A model generated the notes under the pieces. The model had not been told where the DNA came from. It made no database searches and saw only the letters and a list, made by a program, of their open reading frames with translations. Shown in pieces: positions 8,052-14,723 of a stretch of DNA of 64,000 bases (the first letter of the stretch is position 1; each line of letters begins with the position of its first letter). Position numbers and translations under genes: made by a program. Source of the stretch: Sphingomonas sp. BK235 (lineage in GTDB: Bacteria; Pseudomonadota; Alphaproteobacteria; Sphingomonadales; Sphingomonadaceae); the NCBI RefSeq assembly GCF_004345855.1, contig NZ_SLXN01000010.1, positions 1-64,000 on the forward strand. Direction: 5' to 3'.

Positions 8052-8975
8052 TTACAGCTTCACGAGCGGTGGCGGCGCGCCGTCGGTCTCAAGCGCGTGC
8101 AAACAGAAAAGATGGACCACATCCGCGCGATCGAGGCTGTTTTCCGCCTTCTTTGCCATGCGTGCTTCGACAATCGGCTTTGCCAAAGCCTGGCGCAAAA
8201 TGACCTCGCCATGACCCGCGCCGAAAAACGTCTTGGTGATGGGAATTTGCGCGTCGATCTGGAAGAGCGCTACGGCCCGCTGCTCGCGCGTCGCGCGCCA
8301 CTGGCGCTTGTTATGGACGCGCCAGCTCGCTTCAAAGTCTCGCCGCAAAACGGTCGGCGCGTGCATGAACGCGTCGATGAACGCACCAATGCTCTCGGGC
8401 GTCGGGGCGTCCAGCCAATGCGGTTCGGGCACCGGCCGTAGATGCGCATTGGGAGAGATCGGATCGCTAGTACGATGAGTGAAGCGCCGAGCGCTCACCG
8501 CATCGGTCGAAAAGACGAGCGTCATGACATAGGCCGTCAAGCCAAACGATGACATGTCCGAGCTTACCGGAGCCGTCGCCACAACGACACGGTTGATCGA
8601 GTGGCTCCAGTGACGCTTCAACTGCGGCGAATGCTTGAGCGCTTTGGACATATCGAGGCGTAGCGCGCCAGCGAGCGAGTCGCAGTCCCGGCAAGGCGTC
8701 CAGATCAAGCCAACATCGCGAAGCGGCGTGTCTTCGTGAAGGTTCAAAATCCGGGTCTTCAACTCCAGCCCGACATCGCGGGTCGACCGTCGCGAGGCCG
8801 CAGTCGGCATCGTCATGATCGGCGCTTCGCAGCTCTTAAGATTGAGCCGCAGGTCCACGGCCCGCGGAGTCGCGGCCAACGCAATGGATACGCGATCAAC
8901 TTTGCCCGCAGCTCGATCTGCGCCGACGCTGGCGCCACGCTTGCTGTCGGTCTTGATGGAAGGTGCGCGCTTCAT
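8052..8975 (-). CDS. hypothetical protein of the putative integrative element, 307 aa
   Basis: The start ATG at 8975 has GGAGGG six bases upstream and lies one base after the stop of the excisionase-like gene, so the two are probably co-transcribed. The N-terminal 60 residues are basic and low-complexity. A TPCRDCDS segment near residue 93 contains a CxxC pair. The middle (NRVVVATAPVSSDMSSFGLTAYVMTLVFS) is beta-rich. No family was recognised and no signal peptide or membrane segment is present. A perfect hairpin follows the stop. The position between Rep-like and excisionase-like genes suggests a role in the element's replication or maintenance, but this is inference. Confidence 0.6.
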   Translation of the reverse strand: MKRAPSIKTDSKRGASVGADRAAGKVDRVSIALAATPRAVDLRLNLKSCEAPIMTMPTAASRRSTRDVGLELKTRILNLHEDTPLRDVGLIWTPCRDCDSLAGALRLDMSKALKHSPQLKRHWSHSINRVVVATAPVSSDMSSFGLTAYVMTLVFSTDAVSARRFTHRTSDPISPNAHLRPVPEPHWLDAPTPESIGAFIDAFMHAPTVLRRDFEASWRVHNKRQWRATREQRAVALFQIDAQIPITKTFFGAGHGEVILRQALAKPIVEARMAKKAENSLDRADVVHLFCLHALETDGAPPPLVKL

Positions 8976-8976
8976 C

Positions 8977-9159
8977 TCAGCCCTCCATCTCAGCAGTGGA
9001 GCGTTCGATGAGGGCGTCGATGCTCGATGCGAGTACCAAGCGACGACGACCCAGGCGGACGGTCTTCACATCGCCGCGATTGATGAGCGCGTAGAGGCTG
9101 GTCTTACCGATGCCCAGCGTCTTGGACGCGTCCACCACAGAAAACAGGGTTTTGTGCAT
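8977..9159 (-). CDS. excisionase/AlpA-like helix-turn-helix protein
   Basis: The 60-residue product, MHKTLFSVVDASKTLGIGKTSLYALINRG.., is a single MerR-like helix-turn-helix of the excisionase-family DNA-binding domain: SVVDASKTLGIGKTSLYALI is the HTH, and VKTVRLGRRRLVLASSIDALI is the wing and following helix. The ATG at 9159 is chosen because AGGAGG lies directly upstream; the longer frame to 9210 has no such support. Proteins of this type act as directionality factors for tyrosine integrases or as regulators of integrated elements. An integrase is encoded upstream on the same strand, which fits. Confidence 0.8.
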   Translation of the reverse strand: MHKTLFSVVDASKTLGIGKTSLYALINRGDVKTVRLGRRRLVLASSIDALIERSTAEMEG

Positions 9160-9278
9160 TTTCTCCTCCTTGCCCGGATGGTCCGAGCAAGGGCATTCAT
9201 CTAGCCACATTCGCGGTCGAATATACCAGGGCTGATTGGGGGGGGAATTGCACGACGTCCCGCGGTGAGGCCGTCGGC

Positions 9279-10055
9279 TTATCGCTTGCGTGAAAGATTG
9301 TACTTACGTTTCAGGTGCAAGGCATCTCGCAACAGATCGATTTCGTCCTTCGCAGTCTTTTCCGAAAGATTATATGGGTGTCTCGCTGCTAATGCTGCGC
9401 CAATCTCGTCTGCGGAGACGGAATGATCGGTGATAACACTCTGCTCATAATTCAAGGAGTTGTTGACTTCATTAAGGACGCGATCCGCACTAGTGAAGGT
9501 GCCAAGTTCGGTGCTTTTAGGATCTCGACCATTTAACGTCATGCGAACAATGTCGTGCCATAGCCGCCGGTAGGAATGAAGTTGTTGAATCTTAGAAAGT
9601 GGCTCCTTTGTTAAGTCCTTAACTCCCGTCATCAGCACCTTCTTAACATCACCGCTATGTAGCCGAACATCTTTCATCAGCAAACGTTTAATTGGATCGG
9701 ATGATATCGTGATATGAAATTTGCCTCGCTGAAAATCCCAGCTCATGATATCGTCAAGCCAGGAAGAGGATTTTAGCCACTCCTTCCGGGGTACGTCGTG
9801 CTCCATCAAAAAAACCTTGGGCTTGACGAACGTTTCCTTGTCTGGTTCGTTTTTCCAAGCTTTCGCGAGGCTTGCCTCATTTGTCGTCCAGATGTGTGAA
9901 GCCCGCGCGCGGATTGTGCCCTCCCTCAAGCCCATGGCTATGATTTGCCGAGTAAGGACCGGGCCGCCGTTTATGGCCGCATACTCAGCTATCGCTTTGC
10001 GTGGAGACAAGGCTCGATACTTGTGGAATTTCTTGGGGGTGTTCACCGGCTTCAA
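9279..10055 (-). CDS. hypothetical protein in low-GC DNA, 258 aa
   Basis: The gene begins four bases after the integrase stop and reads in the same direction, so it is probably co-transcribed. The protein is Lys-rich and charged, with an N-terminal MKPVNTPKKFHKYRALSPRKAIAEYAAINGG and a segment (ITRQ..MGLREGTIRARA) reminiscent of a small HTH, but no family can be named. Its base composition is clearly more AT-rich, with more Lys/Asn codons, than any neighbour, which points to recent acquisition. In integrative elements this slot beside the integrase often holds variable cargo. Confidence 0.65.
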   Translation of the reverse strand: MKPVNTPKKFHKYRALSPRKAIAEYAAINGGPVLTRQIIAMGLREGTIRARASHIWTTNEASLAKAWKNEPDKETFVKPKVFLMEHDVPRKEWLKSSSWLDDIMSWDFQRGKFHITISSDPIKRLLMKDVRLHSGDVKKVLMTGVKDLTKEPLSKIQQLHSYRRLWHDIVRMTLNGRDPKSTELGTFTSADRVLNEVNNSLNYEQSVITDHSVSADEIGAALAARHPYNLSEKTAKDEIDLLRDALHLKRKYNLSRKR

Positions 10056-10059
10056 CCTC

Positions 10060-11235
10060 TTAGCAGATGTAGTCTGACCAAGCTTCCATCAGTTCGCTTC
10101 GGCGTTCAACGGCTTTTCCGCGTCGATATGCTCTCTCAGCTTTGTTCTGAATTGTGTGGGCGAGAGCCTGTTCGATAATCTCTCGTGGAAAGTCGGTTTT
10201 GTCTCCGGCCCAGTCGCGAAATGTCGACCGAAAGCCGTGGGTGGTGATATGGCCATAGCCCATTCGCCTCAGCAGCATCGACATGGCCATGTTGCTGCGC
10301 GTTGCGCCGTTGACGGCAAAGATTGGTGTGTCGGGCGTGACCGTGGCTGGAGCGATCCGACGGAGTAGATCTACCGCCCCGTCGGACAATGGGACGACAT
10401 GTTCGGCCTTTGCCTTCATCCGGGCTGCCGGTACCGTCCATAGTCGCTCCTCAAGGTCGATCTCGCCCCATGATGCACCGAGTGCTTCCCCGCTACGCGC
10501 GGCAGTGAGGATAACGAACTCGAGGCAGCGTGCCGCCACCGCTTCACGCTGTTGCAGTTTGGCGAAGAAGGCGGGTGCCTCTTTGAACGGAAGTGCGGCG
10601 TGATGGCCGCGTTGCAGTCGGTCTTGCTTGGGCAGCAGTAGTGCAAGGTGCCCCCGCAGCATCGCGGGGTTGAATGCGTCCCGTGGTCGGTGGCCACGCG
10701 CCTTTGCAGCGTCGAGAATTTTCTCGATGCGACCGCGTACCCGTTTTGCTGTCTCGGCTTTATCCGTCCAGATCGGGCGGAGCACCGCGAGAATATTATC
10801 GGTGTCGATCTCATCCACCGGCTTGTCGTTGAGCGATGCTGCATGATCGCGCAGGCTGTTGCGCCATTGTTGCCGATGCACCGGGTTTCGCCAGCCGGTT
10901 TCAACACTGGTGATGTAGTCGTCGGCAAACTCGCCAAACGTGGGTGCACGCTTCGGCTGTGGTTCCTCGATAGGCGCGATGACCGTTCGGGGGTTCTGGC
11001 CGGTAGCGACAGCTTCCCGCATTTCACCGGCGAGGCGCCTCGCTGTCGCCAGCGATACCGACTGCGCCCCACCTAAGCCAATCTCAACCCGCTTGCCGCG
11101 CTCGGCGGTCATAAACACCCAACTGCGCGCGCCCCTCGATGTCACGCGCAGGTACAGGCCGCCGCCGTCCGAATGTCGACCCTCTTTCAGGCTAGCGACT
11201 TGCTTGACGTTCAGCTTGTTGATCGCGCGGGCCAT
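10060..11235 (-). CDS. tyrosine-type site-specific integrase (P4-like, DUF4102 arm domain)
   Basis: From the ATG at 11235 the protein has 391 residues. Residues 1-90 form the N-terminal arm-binding domain typical of P4-type integrases (LNVKQVASLKEGRHSDGGGLYLRV). The catalytic domain shows R247 (LTAARSGEALG), the HxxR box H333/R336 (THGFRSTFRDW), H360 (ALAHTIQ) and the nucleophile Y370 (AERAYRRG). The start is chosen from the GAGGAG just upstream; the frame extends to 11319. These enzymes recombine element and chromosomal sites, usually in tRNA genes. A tRNA-Ser-like 3' fragment lies about 200 bases upstream. Confidence 0.93.
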   Translation of the reverse strand: MARAINKLNVKQVASLKEGRHSDGGGLYLRVTSRGARSWVFMTAERGKRVEIGLGGAQSVSLATARRLAGEMREAVATGQNPRTVIAPIEEPQPKRAPTFGEFADDYITSVETGWRNPVHRQQWRNSLRDHAASLNDKPVDEIDTDNILAVLRPIWTDKAETAKRVRGRIEKILDAAKARGHRPRDAFNPAMLRGHLALLLPKQDRLQRGHHAALPFKEAPAFFAKLQQREAVAARCLEFVILTAARSGEALGASWGEIDLEERLWTVPAARMKAKAEHVVPLSDGAVDLLRRIAPATVTPDTPIFAVNGATRSNMAMSMLLRRMGYGHITTHGFRSTFRDWAGDKTDFPREIIEQALAHTIQNKAERAYRRGKAVERRSELMEAWSDYIC

Positions 11236-11432
11236 GGCACTCCTCGGGGCTTGGTCGCCGGACACGCCTTTGTGCCCATTATTGCCCACTTTGATGCCCA
11301 CTTTTGGCGTGGTCATCAACGATCATTTGCGGTCATGGGCGCAGCGTGTAGGCGAAGGCGTGATCGAAAGCCTGCAGAAACTCAAGGATAAGTGACCCTT
11401 GTCGGTCACGTGCGATCGTGAGCGGTCATTAT

Positions 11433-11457
11433 GGTTCTAAAGACTCCGTCTCCGCCA
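11433..11457 (+). other. tRNA-Ser 3'-end-like fragment, putative attachment site
   Basis: GGTTC at 11433 is followed by ACTCCGTCTCCGCCA at 11443-11457. This matches the T-arm start plus acceptor stem and CCA of bacterial tRNA-Ser genes (…GGTTCGAATCC…CCGTCTCCGCCA); the T-loop is degenerate and no full cloverleaf precedes it. P4-type integrases use tRNA 3' ends and leave such a fragment at one end of the element. Nearby repeats of GCGGTCAT (about 11330 and 11423) may be arm-type integrase sites. Confidence 0.45.
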
Positions 11458-12046
11458 CCCAGTCTGAGGCTTCCTCGACTTCTTCTATCCTCCTCTCCGA
11501 AACGGCGCACTTCTGCGGGGCGACGCGCACTTCTCGGTAGCGCGGAGAGGGGCGCTACGGGCCTGGCATGGTGATTCGCGCCGACATTCTCCGGAGTGAG
11601 GCTGACCAGTACGGTTCCCCTCAGCTCGGCCCGCCTCCTCTCAGTTCAGCCTGTTTAAGTAGCTTCGCTCCCTCGGCCAGTTCGCGAGAGCCGCCCGCCA
11701 TCGATGAATGTTGCAGACAACTGCGCCTTTTTGATGGTGAGAGCAGGTGCGTCCGGCTGCCCGAGATGAAGCGTAACAGGCGGCTAATAACGTCACATTC
11801 GGTCAACAATCGGCTTAAGTTGAAAGGCAAGAGCGTCGTAAATCTTTCCCTTGTGTCTGCGTTCAGCAAGGCACATTTTAGCCTTATCGAGGTTGCCGTG
11901 TCATTATAGGCCAGAGCCACTCGATAGGCGATATTAGCATCGTCACATCTCCCAAAGAAGGGGCCGTTTCGTTGCTTCGCGTGCGGAAGAGCATTCGCTC
12001 TGACGCGTGAGGGGCGGGGTTCGAGTTCTGACGTGGGAGGTTTGTG
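11458..12046. other. 589-base stretch with no firm gene
   Basis: Between the putative attachment site and the methyltransferase remnant, only weak frames exist. A minus-strand frame around 11740-11950 includes a stretch of ordinary composition (AYNDTATSIRLKCALLNADT) but has no supported start and degrades at both ends, so it could be a remnant. The last 12 bases contain the GGAGG (12036-12040) that serves the next gene. Confidence 0.35.
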
Positions 12047-12898
12047 ATGGGCGTGCAAGGGCGGATCGAGCAAGAGCACTTTAAGCGCAAGCTGCTGCTA
12101 TCGTCGCGTGGACGGCGCGAGCATTGCGCGGCGGCGCGCGACCAGGTCGCGACTGTTGGCGAGGGTGCTGCGGCCAAGAACGCGACCTCGCTCAAGCTGC
12201 GCTCCATCGAGCATATTAAGGTGGCCAAGCGGCGCGCGCGGAGGACCACGCCGGCGCAGCTGCGGCGCGTGACTCAGTCGGTTCGCCAGTACGGCATCGT
12301 CGCGCCCGTGCTGATCGATGCGGCGGGCGCGGTCATCAACGGTCACATCGTCGTCGAGGCAGCGCGCGAGTTGGGCATCTCGATGATCCCGGTGGTGGAG
12401 GTGACGCACCTCGACGAGGCAGCGGTGCGCGGCCTGCTGAGCGCCGCGGCAGCGGCTGCCGGGCTCACGCATGCCAACACCTGCGTGTGGAACAAAGGCA
12501 GCGGCGGCATGGGTGGGCTGTACCGCTCCACGCACGAGCTCATCCTCGTCTTCTGCAACGGTGCGACGGTCGCCACCAACAATGTCGCGCTTGGCCGTCA
12601 TGGCCGTGATCGCTGTAACGTGTGGAACTACCCCGGCGCGAACCGGCGCGGCACATCGGCGGCCAAGGCACTGAAGCTGCACGCCACGCCCAAGCCGGTG
12701 GCGATGGTGGAGGATGCCCTCTGCGACGTGAGCAACCGCGGTGACATCGTGCTCGACCCCTTCCTGGGGTCGGGCACAACGCTGATCGCGGCACACCCAA
12801 CAGGGCGGATCGGCCGCTTCATCGAGCGCCGTTCCCTTGCGCTCGCAGCACGAGTGTCTGGTCAGCGTAGACGCCGTAAGGCGCCAGCGCATCGATGA
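12047..12898 (+). CDS. ParB-like / DNA methyltransferase protein with catalytic core deleted
   Basis: Residues about 48-140 are a ParB/Srx-like nuclease-fold domain (TTPAQLRRVTQSVRQYGIVAPVLID..GAVINGHIVVEAARELG). From about residue 147 the protein continues with the second half of an N6-adenine/N4-cytosine methyltransferase (CVWNKGSGGMGGLYRSTHELILVF, then IVLDPFLGSGTTLIAAHPTGRIGRFIE, the SAM-binding motif I region of beta-class enzymes). In intact members a DPPY-containing catalytic segment lies between these parts and is absent here, as if about 150 residues were deleted in frame around 12475. The ATG at 12047 lies six bases after GGAGG. The product should not methylate DNA, although the ParB-like domain is complete. 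Confidence 0.75.
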   Translation: MGVQGRIEQEHFKRKLLLSSRGRREHCAAARDQVATVGEGAAAKNATSLKLRSIEHIKVAKRRARRTTPAQLRRVTQSVRQYGIVAPVLIDAAGAVINGHIVVEAARELGISMIPVVEVTHLDEAAVRGLLSAAAAAAGLTHANTCVWNKGSGGMGGLYRSTHELILVFCNGATVATNNVALGRHGRDRCNVWNYPGANRRGTSAAKALKLHATPKPVAMVEDALCDVSNRGDIVLDPFLGSGTTLIAAHPTGRIGRFIERRSLALAARVSGQRRRRKAPAHR

Positions 12899-13059
12899 AG
12901 TCGCCCAACAGCCGCGGCAGCGCAGGGTCAACCGTCGCTAGCAGGAGGTGGTGCGACTATCTCGCCGATGCCGGGTACAGGTCGACCTGATGTCATCACA
13001 CTCTTGGGAGAGGGGAGTGCCCCGCCGACCTTGGCAAGTTAATCACGAAAATACGTCAG

Positions 13060-14319
13060 TCAGATGAACGAGCGCGTCGAAGGTCCACCTTCACCTTGAG
13101 GGGACTCCGTCAGGGCAACAGCCGAGTCGGCGATCAAGTCGGATCGTACCGTGGCGCCCGACTCGATCAGCTTTCGTCCCTGAACATAGTCTTTGGTCGC
13201 GTTGACGCAATCGAGCGCGACGACCCGGCCTTGGCGAAGGTAAATGATCGAGAAGGATCGAGCGTCGATCGCTCCGCGTAAGACCGCGAGATCATGCCCT
13301 GCGGCGAGCCCCACCGTTTGCAGCCGCAGATCATATTGGTTCGACCAGAACCACGGCACAGCGTAATAGGGATGTGCGACCCCGGCAATCGAGCGCGCGA
13401 CCGTGCCGGCCATGTCGTTGGCATTCTGCACCGACTCCAAGCGGATTCGCGCGCCGTCGGCAAAGGCGTTCGTGTGCGCGGCGCAGTCACCGATAGCATA
13501 GATGTCGGGCAGGCTGGTCCGGCATACGGCATCGACCTCCACGCCGTTGCCGCCGCGCGCACCGGCGGCGAGGAGCGGATCCACCGCCGGGACAATACCG
13601 ACCCCGACGATCACCAGGTCGGCCGCGACGAACTCGCCAGAGGTGAGGCGCACCCCGTGGGCGGCGCCGTCGCGGCCCTCGATGCAGTCGACGGTGGTGC
13701 CAAGCCGCAGGCTCACGCCGCGCGACCGATGCTCGGCCTCGAGAAAGCGCGCCAGCATCGTCCCCGACATACGCGCGAGGACCTGCTGCTGCGCCTCGAT
13801 CACGGTCACCTGTTTGCCGGCGCCCACCAGCACCGACGCCGCCTCCAGGCCGATGTACCCGCCCCCGATCACGACGGCCCGCTGCGCCGCGGGGAGTTCC
13901 TGCGCCAGGCGGTCGGCGTCCGCGCGCGAGCGCAACGCATGCACGCGAGCGAGGGTGGCGCCGGGGCAGTCGAGTCGGCGTGCCGCCCCGCCGGTCGCCC
14001 ACACGAGACGACGATAGCCGATGCTGGTGCCGTCCGCCGCGATAACCCGGCGCGCCGCCGGGTCGACCGCGACGATCCGGCAGCCGGGGCGGAGGTCGAT
14101 GGCCTTCTCCTGCCAGAAGGCGGCGGACCGGATCAGCAGGCGCTCGAAGCTCTTCTCGCCGGCGAGATACGCCTTGGTCAGCGGCGGCCGCTCGTAGGGC
14201 AGCTCGTCCTCGTCCCCGATCAGCGCGACCGGGCCCTGGTAGCGGAGCTGGCGCAGCGCGATCGCCGCCTGAGCGCCGGCCTGGCCGGCGCCCACGATCA
14301 CGACGTCGTAGTCGCTCAC
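13060..14319 (-). CDS. FAD/NAD(P)-dependent ferredoxin reductase
   Basis: The 419-residue flavoprotein belongs to the class that reduces [2Fe-2S] ferredoxins of cytochrome P450 or dioxygenase systems. It shows the N-terminal FAD loop (DYDVVIVGAGQAG, residues 3-15), an ELPYERPPLTKAYL segment, the NAD loop VVIGGGYIGLEAA near residue 150, the FAD-binding DIYAIGDCA near 275 and a C-terminal reductase domain (YYAVPWFWSNQYDLRLQTVG). The start is GTG 14319; another GTG at 14334 overlaps the ferredoxin stop as GTGA and is equally possible. It is co-transcribed with the ferredoxin, but no P450 or oxygenase gene is nearby. Confidence 0.92.
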   Translation of the reverse strand: MSDYDVVIVGAGQAGAQAAIALRQLRYQGPVALIGDEDELPYERPPLTKAYLAGEKSFERLLIRSAAFWQEKAIDLRPGCRIVAVDPAARRVIAADGTSIGYRRLVWATGGAARRLDCPGATLARVHALRSRADADRLAQELPAAQRAVVIGGGYIGLEAASVLVGAGKQVTVIEAQQQVLARMSGTMLARFLEAEHRSRGVSLRLGTTVDCIEGRDGAAHGVRLTSGEFVAADLVIVGVGIVPAVDPLLAAGARGGNGVEVDAVCRTSLPDIYAIGDCAAHTNAFADGARIRLESVQNANDMAGTVARSIAGVAHPYYAVPWFWSNQYDLRLQTVGLAAGHDLAVLRGAIDARSFSIIYLRQGRVVALDCVNATKDYVQGRKLIESGATVRSDLIADSAVALTESPQGEGGPSTRSFI

Positions 14320-14330
14320 CGCCCCCCCGC

Positions 14331-14648
14331 TCACGACTCCGGCGCGATCGTGACGCGCAAGCCGTCGAGCCGTTCGTCGAACGCGATCTGGCAACCTAGC
14401 CGCGAGGTCGGCGCGACCTGGTCGAGCCCGTCGAGCAGCTCGCGCTCGGCGTCGCTGGGCGGGAGCAACGTGAGCGCCTGCTCGGGATCGACGATGACGT
14501 GACAGGTCGCGCAGGAGAGCGAGCCGCCGCACGCCGCCAACAGCTCGTCGATGCCGTTGTCGCGGATCACCTCCATCACCGACAGGCCGGCGTCGGCGGG
14601 GAGCGGGCGCGTTGCGCCGTCGCGGGTGGTCACGATCAGAGAGGCCAT
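14331..14648 (-). CDS. [2Fe-2S] ferredoxin, putidaredoxin/adrenodoxin type
   Basis: The 105-residue protein has the vertebrate-type ferredoxin cluster motif C-x5-C-x2-C (ACGGSLSCATCHV, about residues 39-50) with the fourth Cys in RLGCQI near residue 87. The sequence order (SVMEVIRDNGID upstream, LTLLPPSDAERELLDGL downstream) matches P450-type electron carriers. It should pass electrons from the adjoining reductase to an oxygenase encoded elsewhere. An AGGA lies about seven bases before the ATG. The gene is preceded by a TonB-dependent receptor gene on the same strand and separated from it by a strong hairpin. Confidence 0.95.
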   Translation of the reverse strand: MASLIVTTRDGATRPLPADAGLSVMEVIRDNGIDELLAACGGSLSCATCHVIVDPEQALTLLPPSDAERELLDGLDQVAPTSRLGCQIAFDERLDGLRVTIAPES

Positions 14649-14678
14649 GGGTAGTTCCTGCTGGAGAGGGACAAGCGC

Positions 14679-14702
14679 CCGGCGGCCGCGCTCGGCCGCC
14701 GG
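14679..14702 (-). terminator. GC-rich hairpin between TonB-dependent receptor and ferredoxin genes
   Basis: CCGGCGGCCG (14679-14688) pairs perfectly with CGGCCGCCGG (14693-14702) across a CGCT loop. It lies 22 bases beyond the receptor stop and 31 bases before the ferredoxin ATG. There is no strong T-run, so it may act as a partial terminator or an mRNA-stabilising stem that sets the ratio of receptor to redox proteins. Confidence 0.6.
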
Positions 14703-14723
14703 AAGAGAGGCACCGCGCCGCGA

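Larger units (their letters stand above)
5888..11457. mobile_element. putative small integrative element (integrase, excisionase-like, Rep-like genes)
   Basis: Six leftward genes (PD-(D/E)xK-like, HUH Rep-like, unknown, excisionase-like HTH, low-GC unknown, integrase) form one block, with tight spacing in its integrase-proximal half. The right limit is set by the tRNA-Ser-like fragment at 11433-11457. The left limit is not defined: no second copy of that fragment was found, and the dead IS110 copy at 4774-5795 may have replaced or removed the original left end. The boundaries are therefore approximate. Confidence 0.5.

Noticed and set aside
11621..12079. Minus-strand frame between the attachment-like site and the methyltransferase remnant
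   Set aside because: Part of it has ordinary composition, but both ends look random, there is no good start site, and it overlaps the 5' end of a supported gene.
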